This document shows, one piece after another, positions 33,185 to 42,006 of a DNA stretch of 59,422 bases. Each line of letters starts with the position of its first letter. The first letter of the stretch is position 1. A program made the translations under genes and the position numbers. The stretch is from Laetiporus sulphureus 93-53 (taxonomy: Eukaryota; Basidiomycota; Agaricomycetes; Polyporales; Laetiporaceae): NCBI RefSeq assembly GCF_001632365.1, contig NW_024468594.1, positions 39,874-99,295 of the forward strand, given 5' to 3'. The notes beneath the pieces were generated by a model that saw nothing but the letters and a program-made list of their open reading frames with translations, was not told where the DNA came from and ran no database searches.

Positions 33185-33829
33185 TGTCACGGCACGCCGA
33201 TGATAAAGATAGACAACCCAAACAAGAGTCCCCTTGAGGGTCTCGGGGTAAAAGCCAACAGCGATGAGCTGTGGCAGTACAACGTGCCCACTGACAAGGC
33301 TGAAGTTGCTGGTCGCAGAGTAGGACTTACTGGTGAGGCAGGTGGTGCTATCACAAATGAGAGAATGCAAATGGATGTATAGCACACTGAGAGTGTCTGG
33401 TAAGACCCCTCTGTGATGGTAGTGGTGGACGAAGGAGAATAAGACTGAGGTCTTCTCCTCGTCTTGCTGGTCCTTATATACATGATTGTCTAGCTACTGT
33501 ACAGTACTACATAAGTGAGTCACACGCTATTCTACTGGACGGTGCTACAATCATACGACTTGTCCCAATTATCCTGATTGGTTGCCTAATAATATTCCGC
33601 AGAGACGGAGCTCCTCTTGAGCATGCAATATGGTGTCATGGCAATTGCACCTTATGATGCAATGCTGAGGAGCTCAGTGTCACATGACTATGCCAGGAGA
33701 GATCTGAGGTCATGTGACTAAATGATCGGTTATCTTATCTCCCATTAGGTCACGTGACTTGTTCGACTTGAAATGACGAAAAATAATTCATTCCAGCATG
33801 TATGTTCCTTGTCAGGTAAAACCATGACA
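33185..33829 (-). repeat. Right LTR of nested element (5' LTR on -), 645 bp
   Basis: This is the promoter-bearing LTR for the minus-strand element. It contains the TATA box at 33474-33480 and the presumed 5' end of the transcript at about 33448. Confidence 0.93.
33474..33480 (-). promoter_or_regulatory. TATA box in the 5' LTR of the nested element
   Basis: TATATAA on -, 32 bases upstream of TCAGTCTTATTCT (33448-33436), the sequence that pairs with the primer-binding site. The spacing fits a transcript starting at or near that sequence. Confidence 0.65.
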
Positions 33830-33834
33830 GGGTC
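33830..33834. repeat. Target site duplication of the nested element
   Basis: GGGTC here and at 25203-25207 flank the two LTRs exactly. The nested element therefore entered after the outer element was in place. Confidence 0.9.
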
Positions 33835-33972
33835 TTTACGATGAAGCTGTGGATGCAGCCGAGTAGAGCTTGGCAGGGGTCCGGGAGGGTCCTTGTACTT
33901 AATTCCATCTATACCTTTTTATTCTTATCCTGCCCATCGGATCTCGATCAGATAAACAGGATCATTCGAAAG

Positions 33973-34050
33973 CCTGGCTGCTTTGCGCCATTATAGGGAA
34001 CAACTTCCACCTTTGAAGCCTTGGCTGCTTTGCGCCATTATAAGGAACAA
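33973..34050 (+). repeat. Hairpin module copies 1 and 2 (tandem)
   Basis: Core CTGGCTGCTTTGCGCCATTA followed by TAGGGA (copy 1) or TAAGGA (copy 2). A unit of about 47 bases including GAACAACTT and CTTTGAAGC is duplicated in tandem. Arm complementarity is weaker than in copies 3-5. Confidence 0.75.
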
Positions 34051-34969
34051 CTTTGAAGCTATTAGTTATTTATTGTCTGCAAGGCAAGCGGCAACAGTTT
34101 TATTTGGCCAATGACGTCCATCAAAGGTCTATTTAGTTTAAAATAGACTTCTCTGATCGGAGACCCCCTGATCGATCAAATTGAAAGTGCCAAGGCCGTT
34201 TCTTTGAATACCATTATTCTCAGCCATGCAAACATAGGCAATGTTCCGGGGCACAAGAAAAGAGAATACCATTGAACAAAGGCACGGTGCTGACAAGGCG
34301 ATCACTTTCTATTACGAACAACTCTCACTAGCATTAGGGCACCGAGAGCACGGCTATCTATTATGATACCTAAATATAGTAACCTCAACCGAGGACTCGG
34401 GGGAAAACAATAATTGTATACCGAAGATACTCACTACATGCGACCTTCAACCTAGTAACCTCCAGGTCAAGATACCTCGAGGGCACTTACCCAGAACCTC
34501 AAAAAGACTTAGGACACATGTGGCGAGGACGCTCACACCCTAGGACGGGGGTACTAGGGATAACAACCCCAGGCATGGTAGCAACCCATAGAATAATAGG
34601 GATTCCCCCTATACCGAGATTATACCAGGGAATCACCTTATATAGAAATTTCATGGCAACCTACGCTCTTGCCCACGACACATATCCAGCAGCACAAGTC
34701 CCTGCTTATACCCATCATGGTATCATTATAAGGCTCAGACCGAAGAACGCCGAGCACATGCTTTGCTTCAAAGAAGCATTGTAACTGCGAGAGACAATAG
34801 ATCAATGGATCATCTGAAGCTGAATCTCAACTACGTCACAGTCATTATATGACGATACCATTTTCACACACTCGATCGGCCAAGGTACCGATCAGAGAAG
34901 AATATCCGAATTGGATAAATCCAAACTGAGACAGTGGTTACCGAAAATACCTAGTCAGCTATGGCACTT

Positions 34970-35185
34970 GATTCCCTAGCTGCAGTGTGCCATTATAGGG
35001 ATCAAGAAATCACATAATGCATATACCTTGGGATACTCAGATACCCAGTCAGTATACGTCACAATATCCTGGCTGCTTGAAGTGCCATTGGAGGATATTA
35101 AGACATGAGCAAATAATAACATACCTTGAGATACCAATACTCTAGGTCTCGACATCCTGGCTGCTGTGCACCATTATAGGAGTCG
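34970..35185 (+). repeat. Hairpin module copies 3, 4 and 5, spaced about 90 bp
   Basis: Copies start at about 34975, 35068 and 35156. Each has the core GGCTGC...GTGCCATT or GCACCATT enclosed by complementary arms that differ between copies: GATTCCCTA with TAGGGATC, AATATCCT with AGGATATT, and CGACATCCT with AGGAGTCG. Each copy is followed by an ATACCTYG-type stretch, so the region reads as a degenerate tandem array of about 90 bp units. Confidence 0.8.
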
Positions 35186-35510
35186 AATTCATCATAATCA
35201 CATACCTCGTGATATCCGTGGGATATCTCCATCTTAGAACTTGCTGGACCAGGATACCCGGTGATCCTTCACTATACCCTTGAAGCGAAGCTCAAGGGGA
35301 AAAGCAAGTAGAAGTCAAGGATGACTTCACCTAGGAAGGGGGTAAACAAACCCACAATCATAGAATAATCGAATTTTCTACAAATACCAAGACATACCCG
35401 GAAATTCGCATTCATGATGCCCACGCAATGCACTAGCACCCAATTCATTGGCAGCATTTCAACGACAATTACGCCATAGTCTATCAGTCCCAAGTAGTGA
35501 CTACACTCAT

Positions 35511-35618
35511 TCAAGTGGCTTAGGGGTTAAGCCATGATGTTCAAGCCCCCCGAGATCACCTGACACTATCCCTCAGGTCCCGCTCGACCCCCAATGAGCA
35601 CAGGTTTGAATCTCAGTG
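35511..35618 (+). repeat. tRNA-like sequence inside the outer element
   Basis: GTGGCTTAGGGGTTAAGCC resembles a D-arm/A-box of serine-type tRNA, and AGGTTTGAATCTC, about 80 bases later, resembles a T-arm/B-box with one change. The distance is too long for a normal tRNA and no acceptor stem is seen. A tRNA-derived SINE or chance are both possible. Confidence 0.25.
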
Positions 35619-35989
35619 TGAGCAAACAATATCATGACTTGATTTTTGACTCAGCAGCCAGAATGAAGAAGCACGAGGTCCACAAGGACTGAAGACAGAA
35701 GATCACGAACGAAGCTGAATCCAGAAGCACGAAGTTTAGGTGCACCTGGACCGAAGGACACGAATGACGTTGATCCGATCAATGATGCATCACAACTGAA
35801 AACCTGGAAAACTGAGTGCGGCCCAAATAGGTGAGCCCCAGAGTGGGCCGACCTCAGAAGCGTCTCAGTGTACTTTTTGGGTTTCATGACTTTTATGTCC
35901 CATGCCCAGTCTGTGCGATGCCACTAGGGCGTCGAAATCAGAGGAGGCGAATGACCATATACCCAATATGGTAAACCTTTCCCACACTC

Positions 35990-36030
35990 AGGTCACCTGG
36001 CTGCTTGGAGTGCCATTATAGGAACCATGA
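35990..36030 (+). repeat. Hairpin module copy 6
   Basis: CCTGGCTGCTTGGAGTGCCA followed by TTATAGGAACCATGA. The left arm GGTCACCT pairs only partly with the right arm. Confidence 0.7.
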
Positions 36031-36737
36031 GATAATATCTAATACGGACAAGCTGGTGGTAAGATACGCTGGCGCGTATACCCAATAGATTAGCACCACT
36101 ACAGTAGGTACTATACCCAGAAAGGGAAGAGGCTCCATGGGCAGCTAACGAGTCATGATGTGCATCCATCACTAGGCATAAAGAAGTACCTTGCTGAGAA
36201 GATGCTCTGTGCACAACTCGTTGGCCGAGACACATACCCCTCACCCTGCCACATAGAATGTCACAGTATAATTGCATTAACCACAATGCTACAAGGGAAA
36301 CGGAGTCCCAATCAGGGTGACGGAAACCTAATCAAGCATAATCAATACCCACTTCAGACGCACTCATTCTTTACTAGTGAAAAGAATACCCATGACATAC
36401 ACTCAGCCATTACGGGCTAGAAGTTAATACGGACATCACGGACTTAAAAAGCTGTTACATCAAAGTCCATTACAGGCAAACTTAATCACCGATACCCGGA
36501 TGCGAAGGGAGTTGGGAAGATCATGATCAGATTCCCATGAAGACCTTCACGGATCAAGGGGCCCAAGGACTATCATTTCATTATACCCCGCAATGTGAAG
36601 CCTCCACAAGGTTGATCAGCAAGTGACGGGGATGATCCCCCAGATGCCAATAAAGGCCTAATATACCCGGAGGGCTCAGCATTAGCAAAACTCATGAATG
36701 ATAGAACCCTGCAAAAGGGCCTCGTGAGGACACTTCA

Positions 36738-36754
36738 GCTTAGGGAGGGGGCTA
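36738..36754 (+). other. Polypurine tract of the outer element
   Basis: AGCTTAGGGAGGGGGCTA-type purine run ending at the first base of the right LTR. This is the plus-strand DNA primer site. It closely resembles the tract of the nested element (AAGGGGGTGA before TGTCATG). Confidence 0.75.
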
Positions 36755-37152
36755 TGTCATGATTTTTCCCATCCATTCCCACACCACACTTTGTGGGCGC
36801 TCCGACCCTGTTCTGTCGTCGCCAATCCATCAGATACCCTTACCATATACGGACATCCTGCCACTCTCACATCTCAAAGTGCGGACTCCCCTTCTTTTGT
36901 ACCTATCCCAGGGACATCCAGTAGCCTAGTTACCGGTTTGTAGCACATCTGTACAGGCCTATTTCTGTATTTCTAGGGTATCTAGGATCTACATCCTGGT
37001 ACCAGGGGGCAAGCCCCTCATATATATATACTGGCTCGAGCTGAGGCTTCCACCTCAGTTTCGAGTTAGATCTTTACCCCTTCTACTTGAGCCAAAGGAC
37101 CCTGGCAGGTCAGGTGAGAGTGAGAGTGCACGGGTCCTCTAGATCCTTAACA
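36755..37152 (+). repeat. Right (3') LTR of the outer element, 398 bp
   Basis: Nearly identical to the left LTR, with TG...CA ends. The presumed R region begins CAGTTTCGAGTTA (37056-37068), about 35 bases after the TATATATATA box (37021). Confidence 0.9.
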
Positions 37153-37157
37153 CTTGA
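37153..37157. repeat. Target site duplication of the outer element
   Basis: CTTGA here and at 23011-23015 directly flank the two LTRs, which proves they are the two ends of a single insertion. Confidence 0.9.
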
Positions 37158-37230
37158 CCCCTACATCACTGACATGCAATGTATGTGATTTTAGCGTTGC
37201 CACTGGCACTATCACCCTATCACCATCATA

Positions 37231-37446
37231 ATGACTGTCCTTCCCTGCCAGCTCACAGAATTGGACGCAAAGCTCCTCGGCAAGCAACCATTCATCATGG
37301 ATGTCATATTGAATGCAAAGCCTCCCATGTCGGAATATAGCGAGCATATTATCATGCGTGCAATTGAGCTTAGCAAGGTGGTCCTTTCAAAGCAGCAGTT
37401 CGGGCTGAACGGCGTGGATGGGAGGACGTGCCGGGCGATGAGCTAA
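37231..37446 (+). other. Unrecognised open frame right of the outer element
   Basis: Reads MTVLPCQLTELDAKLLGKQP, FIMDVILNAKPPMSEYSEHI, IMRAIELSKVVLSKQQFG and stops at 37446. The regular hydrophobic spacing looks like a real exon. No family recognised and no partner exon found. It lies 75 bases from the LTR end, so it is not part of the element. Confidence 0.4.
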
Positions 37447-37605
37447 ATTTCCCACCGGCGGACCCTTACCAGATCTCAGCGGTCCACTTCGAGTTGAGGC
37501 GCTGAGATGGCCAGAGATGAACTGGCCTGATCTGGCCAAGTACTGAACTGGCAAGATCACTCATGACTTTTTGCGCTCCCGTGCCCCGCATTCCACTAAC
37601 GCACC

Positions 37606-39807
37606 ATGGCACCTACGGAAAAGATGGCAACATCTGGAAAGACAAAGTCATATTCCCAACCGATCTTGAAAAGGGTTAAGGGCGAGAACCTCTACTGTGA
37701 TGCAAAGGCCGCTGCCCGCCTGAAGATCGTGCTGCAAGCAATCAAGGCATGCTCAATGGGTTATCTCACAGACCGCACTGGACCACTTCCGCACAAGTCT
37801 TGCAAATAAGCAGCATGATGCGTACTCTGCCACCGAAACAAGCTACCAATCACTAACCCGAACCTGCACAAAGTGAGCACAGGTCTCCCTATGGTTTCGA
37901 CAAAAGTTAATATTGCAGAATCTTTGGTAGCACTCACATATCATCGAGACAGAACCTTTTCAAGACATGTTTTGGGCTAAAGCACAGTGCAAGAAGGCAA
38001 GGATTGGCATGGGCACTTTCGAAGAGTTAAGCAAGCTCAGTGCGGCTGCGGCAGAGAAGGCAGAGGCAGCTGGTAATGCAGTCGAGGAATCTGCAGGTTC
38101 GATATCCTGCTTTTCTTCACATTCCATTCAAATACGCTCTTTATGCCATGCATTCGCAGAACCTGGCACAATGACATAAGCATCTGCTGACTTCCAAATA
38201 CATGCTGATGTGGTTGAGCCAATCTACACCGCCAAGGGTACTTCACACCACATATATGGTGAGCGCTACAAGGTTATTGATTCCTCTGATGTAATTTTGC
38301 ACATACTTGACACTCGGGATCCGATGGGGATGCTGTGCAAGTCTGTCCTGGTATACATCAGGGGAGAGAAGGTGCACAAGCAGGTCGTGCTGGTCATCAA
38401 CAAATGTGAACTAGTGTCAAATTGGGTGACTGTAAGTGTGTCTGCCTACCGATCATTTACAGCAACATGTAACGATATTGTTGTAGGCTCGCTACATCCA
38501 ATGTCTGACTCCACGATCTTCTACCCTTGCATTCCATGCTTCCTTCAACCATTCCTTTGGCAAGGGATCTCATCCAGCTTCTGCACCAATTTTCGCAATT
38601 ACATTCTGACAAGAAGCAGATATCCATGGGCTTCATTGGATCTCCGAATTTGGGCAAGAGCAGCATTATCAACACGCTTAAAAGCAGAAAGGTCCGCACT
38701 GTCGCACCTGTTTCCGGCTAGACAAAGGTACGTAACAACTCGTACAATCATCAGCATGTCTCACCCGCCCACTTATTTCTCCTCTATGGGTCTGGCAATA
38801 TATCACGCTGACCAAGCGCATATATCTCATTGACTGTCCCGGTATCGTCCTGACCTCTGTGAAAGACTTCTCAATCTCCATCGTCCTAAAGGGCGTCGTC
38901 CGCATCGAGGTGCTCACTACTCCGTCCAAGCGCATACCCACTCTCATGGAACGTGTCAAGCCAATCTGCCTTTCCAGAATGTACCTCTCCGAACTGTTGG
39001 ACCCCTCAAAGGGCTGGGCATCTGAGGCATTCATGGACAAGTTGGCGCAGATGAAGGGCCGACTGCTGAAAAAAGGAGAGCCAGACATGGAGGCAGTGGT
39101 GAAGATCCTGTTGAGTGACTGGGTGTGCTGACGGATACCATTCTTTGTCCTTCTATCAGAGTGGCTGGAGGAGCTGAACGAGAAGGAGGAGAAGGCATGG
39201 AAGAGGGCTGAGAAAACGGGCGCAGTGGATGCAAAGGGGAAGGTCAAGGTGAAGGATGGGCATGGGAAGCAGTGACCTGTCGACGTGAAGCAGCACTTGG
39301 GATCGATCATGCAGAAAAATATGTTTGTTGGGGAGGATGTGTGACCATTGAAACAGGAGGATCACGCTGAGGCTGAAGAAGAGGATGCGGAGCAGAGCGA
39401 GGATGATGCAGTTGAAGGAGAAGTTGAGCTGGAATGACGTGTTCAAGGGCGATGCTCCCAAAGGCGAGATATGACTCTCTTCAGCAAACTGGGCGACGAT
39501 GAAGAGCAGGATGCATCTGAATCAGAACAAAGTGAAAATGAGGCGGAGGATGTTGCAGATGCCGAGTTTGAGTCAGAACAGCAACCCAAGAAGGAGACTC
39601 GCATGAAAATGAACAAGGTACGGAACACATATATTAATGGTTGTGTGTCACTGTATGTTCACCTTATGATTTCATAAATTACAGCGCAAGTCAACAAACT
39701 TCTACTCAATGGCAAACGTGAAGAACAAGAATCGTGAGAAGGCTCTGCTCATGAAGTCCTTACGTGCTGGAGGCAAGGATGGTTGCAAAGGTCATAAAAA
39801 GACCTGA
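37606..39807 (+). pseudogene. NOG2: Nucleolar GTP-binding protein 2 (NOG2/Nug2), decayed copy
   Basis: NOG2 is a circularly permuted GTPase that acts in pre-60S ribosome maturation and is essential in yeast. Start MAPTEKMATSGKTKSYSQPI then LKRVKGENLYCDAKAAARLK. Later GTFEELSKLSAAAAEKAEAA (about 38010), EPIYTAKGTS (frame-shifted), YKVIDSSDVILHILDTRDPM (about 38270), G4-like NKCELVSNW before G1, as the permutation demands, G1 [16 protein letters not shown] (about 38650), TAG in place of the Glu after VSG, an intron, then ITLTKRIYLIDCPGIV (G3), VLKGVVRIEVLTTPSKRIPT, MKGRLLKKGEPDMEAVVKIL and the basic end STNFYSMANVKNKNREKALL. G1 has Ser for Tyr and Leu for Val, and G4 has Glu for Asp. Numerous stops and frameshifts. 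Introns retained. Confidence 0.88.
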
Positions 39808-39950
39808 TGTATGCGTATTTTTTGATGATGTCAGCTCTTGGGGGCAGCAAGCGTAGCACTCATGCTGCTGTTGATTGGGATGGGGTATATTGCAGCTATA
39901 TGACAGGCTTCTCTGCGATACTACATGTCCATAACATGTCCATAGCATGA

Positions 39951-41860
39951 TCATGCCCACTTCTGAATCACATCTGCGATTACGCTCATAGCATCTCCAG
40001 TAACATTCCATCCTTCTCCCATGCTCTGGCCCCAAATCTGACTGTTCCAGGCCTCACCAATTGCCAGAAGCTCATCCAACAAGGCCGTGCTATTATAGCT
40101 CGTCCCATTCTGCGTGATGTTTGCGAGGTACTAGACAAATATCTGCCACCTGTCTAAGTAGTACGTGCCGACGAGCCCCGCCCACTGCTTCAATGCGTAA
40201 TCGTCAATCTTGCCATCAGGGCCCAAAAGAGTGATCTGATTGCGAGCGTTATATTCGAGATAGTCGGCATAGGTGGTATTGCTCCCTGCTAGGCTGCGCA
40301 CGTCCGAGATCCAGTTGGCTAGAAGATAATTGTTGTTCGTTCAGAGCAGCGTGTCGATGTCAGAGAGGATGGCAAGGAGCGGTGCACTTGCTTCATTAAT
40401 GGAAGCGGTGGTCACGCCAGACACCTCATATGCAGTTATGAATGAATTGTATACCTCAATGAACCTGTTCGCGAGGAGCTGCCTCACGATGTTCATGATG
40501 TCGTATATGAATTCAGGTACATCTAAGAGGATGGCATTCTGTGTTGCTGCTTCGACTAGATACTGCAGCGCTGGGATGATGGTGGTATTGGTATCGTATG
40601 GGTATTTCAGTGGGGTGATGGCTCATGTGGTCTGTCAGTCCAGAGGTGGCGGGGGCCAACTCAAATATGCTCTTGATTGTCACTTGCATGTCTGAGTCGG
40701 TGTTGCTGTAGACAGTTGTACTGAGGATCATCCATGCTTCTTGTGCAGTGGAAGGGAAGGAATCGACATAGTACTGGCAGGCGACCCACTTCTCCATGTA
40801 TGAGGTAAGGTTGGTAGAGGTGGATGACCATGCCTGGTCGAGAAGGATGTCATATATGATCTCGTTCCCCTCCTGACCTTCCATAGTCAGGCCCTTTATA
40901 TTCAGCGATGCAGCAAGCGCCTCGACTGGACCAGTGACAAGCTCGGGCATGTTACCCTCAATGCCATATTCCCACCATAGTTGTGCAACTCGCACCAGAC
41001 TCACTGCTTGCCATAATACGAATCTGTGCACTGCCACTGTGGCTGCACCTCGGAGTACAAATTGAGCACAATCATGCTGTTGTTGCTGGGCATGCCACTG
41101 AGGTATGCAGAGATGCGGTCAGATGTCCAGAAGGACTCGCTCGTGTAGATGTTGGCGAGGTAGCCGGTCTCACCACTGTATGAGTTGTTCTGACATCTGG
41201 AGCATTGTGAAGAGAGGGTCAAATGGCTCGAGGAAGGACACATCTGTGAGTGTGGATGGGAAGCCGTCCCACTGGCTTCCATTCACAATTGACGCATCTG
41301 GGTAGGCCTGGGCCATAGCATGGGGAATGAAACCAGTGAAAGCTGGCAATATCGGGGTCATTCCAGCTCGTATATCCATTGCACGATCTCAAGGCATATT
41401 GGTCGTCATTCCACTGTATCGGCAAATCACCACCCCAGCTGCTTTGTATGTTTCCGAAGCAGTTCCATGCCTGGAATGCAGATCCGGAGAGGAAAGAGGC
41501 AATATCTGCATCGTTGAGTCCTACTTCTGGAATACCTGGGTAAGAATGTATTCATAGCCAACCCAAGCCATAGGCAGATTGACGCTGTGCAGAGCGAGCC
41601 AATCCAATTTCAAAGGCCATTGGTCGAAATCCCAGAAAGCAGCTGTGTATGAGAAGGCGACAGTGTTGAAGTATCTTGATCAACGGATCAGCATCGCCAA
41701 CCACCAGTGCATCATTGTTGGTCAGTGTTTGTATCTGTAAGGGCTTATGCTCCCATTGACAGGCTGGCCAACTGATGGTAGGGTGGAAGGCAATTGATTG
41801 AGGTGAGAACCTGTCCACCGGATGTCAACGCCACCGTATTCTATTGTGTAGCTATGTTCT
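39951..41860 (-). pseudogene. Alpha-N-acetylglucosaminidase (GH89), 5'-truncated and frameshifted
   Basis: GH89 enzymes remove terminal alpha-GlcNAc. Blocks in order on -: RWTGSHLNQLPSTLP (about 41840), SYTAAFWDFDQWPLKLDWLA (about 41650), GMTPILPAFTGFIPHAMAQA (about 41350), YPDASIVNGSQWDGFPSTLT, VSFLEPFDPLFTMLQMSEQ (about 41220), TSESFWTSDRISAYLSGMPS (about 41130), LNLYSEVQPQWQCTDSYYGK (about 41050), AQLWWEYGIEGNMPE (about 40980), LTMEGQEGNEIIYDILLDQA, TKSIFELAPATSGL (about 40665), then in other frames NARNQITL and LDELLAIGEAWN, ending MSVIADVIQKWA with TGA at 39951. The N-terminal domain is missing and there are several frameshifts. Confidence 0.87.
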
Positions 41861-42006
41861 GTGAATCAGTTCGATGCATATCATCATATAATATAGATCT
41901 ACGTGTAGAGCCTCCTTGCGCACGCGATGACTGTTGTGCATTGGACCATGATACTCCCATCGATCTCCTCCATGTCATTGATGATGAACGAGTCACTGTC
42001 TCCATG

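Larger units (their letters stand above)
25208..33829 (-). mobile_element. Chromodomain Ty3/gypsy retrotransposon with dUTPase, nested in the outer element
   Basis: Complete in structure: two 645 bp LTRs, perfect GGGTC duplications, self-complementary primer site, two extra upstream reading frames, gag, then protease, reverse transcriptase, RNase H, integrase, chromodomain and a terminal dUTPase, all on -. Roughly thirty differences separate the LTRs, nearly all transitions and mostly at CpG. Eleven premature stops, all TGA, and two single-base frameshifts (near 29330 and 31010) inactivate it. The self-priming site places it in or near the Tf1/sushi-type chromoviruses. dUTPase-bearing Metaviridae are known from basidiomycetes (Phanerochaete). 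Confidence 0.93.
33835..36737 (+). other. Right internal part of the outer element: hairpin modules and ATACC-rich sequence, non-coding
   Basis: No coding frame beyond 88 codons with protein character. The stretch holds six copies of a GGCTGC...GCCATTATAGG hairpin module, about 26 occurrences of ATACC between 34366 and 36665, and a tRNA-like sequence (35511-35618). Confidence 0.7.
23016..37152 (+). mobile_element. Non-autonomous LTR retrotransposon, self-priming type, split by a nested element
   Basis: Two LTRs (23016-23416 and 36755-37152), both beginning TGTCATGATTTTTCCC and ending TTAACA, are flanked by the perfect 5 bp duplication CTTGA. A primer-binding site directly follows the left LTR and a purine tract (AGGGAGGGGG) precedes the right one, so the element reads on +. 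Without the nested insertion (25208-33829 plus its duplication) the internal part is about 4.7 kb. It contains no gag, protease, polymerase or integrase motif in any frame, so it resembles large retrotransposon derivatives that depend on enzymes from a relative. LTRs differ at roughly twenty positions, mostly transitions. Confidence 0.88.

Noticed and set aside
25208..33829. Neurospora-type RIP (CpA context) as the cause of decay
   Set aside because: CpA mutation should create TAA and TAG stops as well. Only TGA is found in frame, which fits CpG (CGA to TGA).
34970..35185. Regularly spaced hairpins as a CRISPR-like array
   Set aside because: The host is a eukaryote, spacing sequences are related to each other (ATACCTYG units) and arms vary, unlike CRISPR repeats and spacers.
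34366..36665. ATACCC-rich stretch as interstitial telomere repeat
   Set aside because: Not TTAGGG/CCCTAA, irregular spacing, and inside an LTR element.
37606..39807. NOG2 and other remnants as processed retrocopies
   Set aside because: Intron-like segments with GT-AG borders remain between conserved blocks and no poly-A tails are seen.
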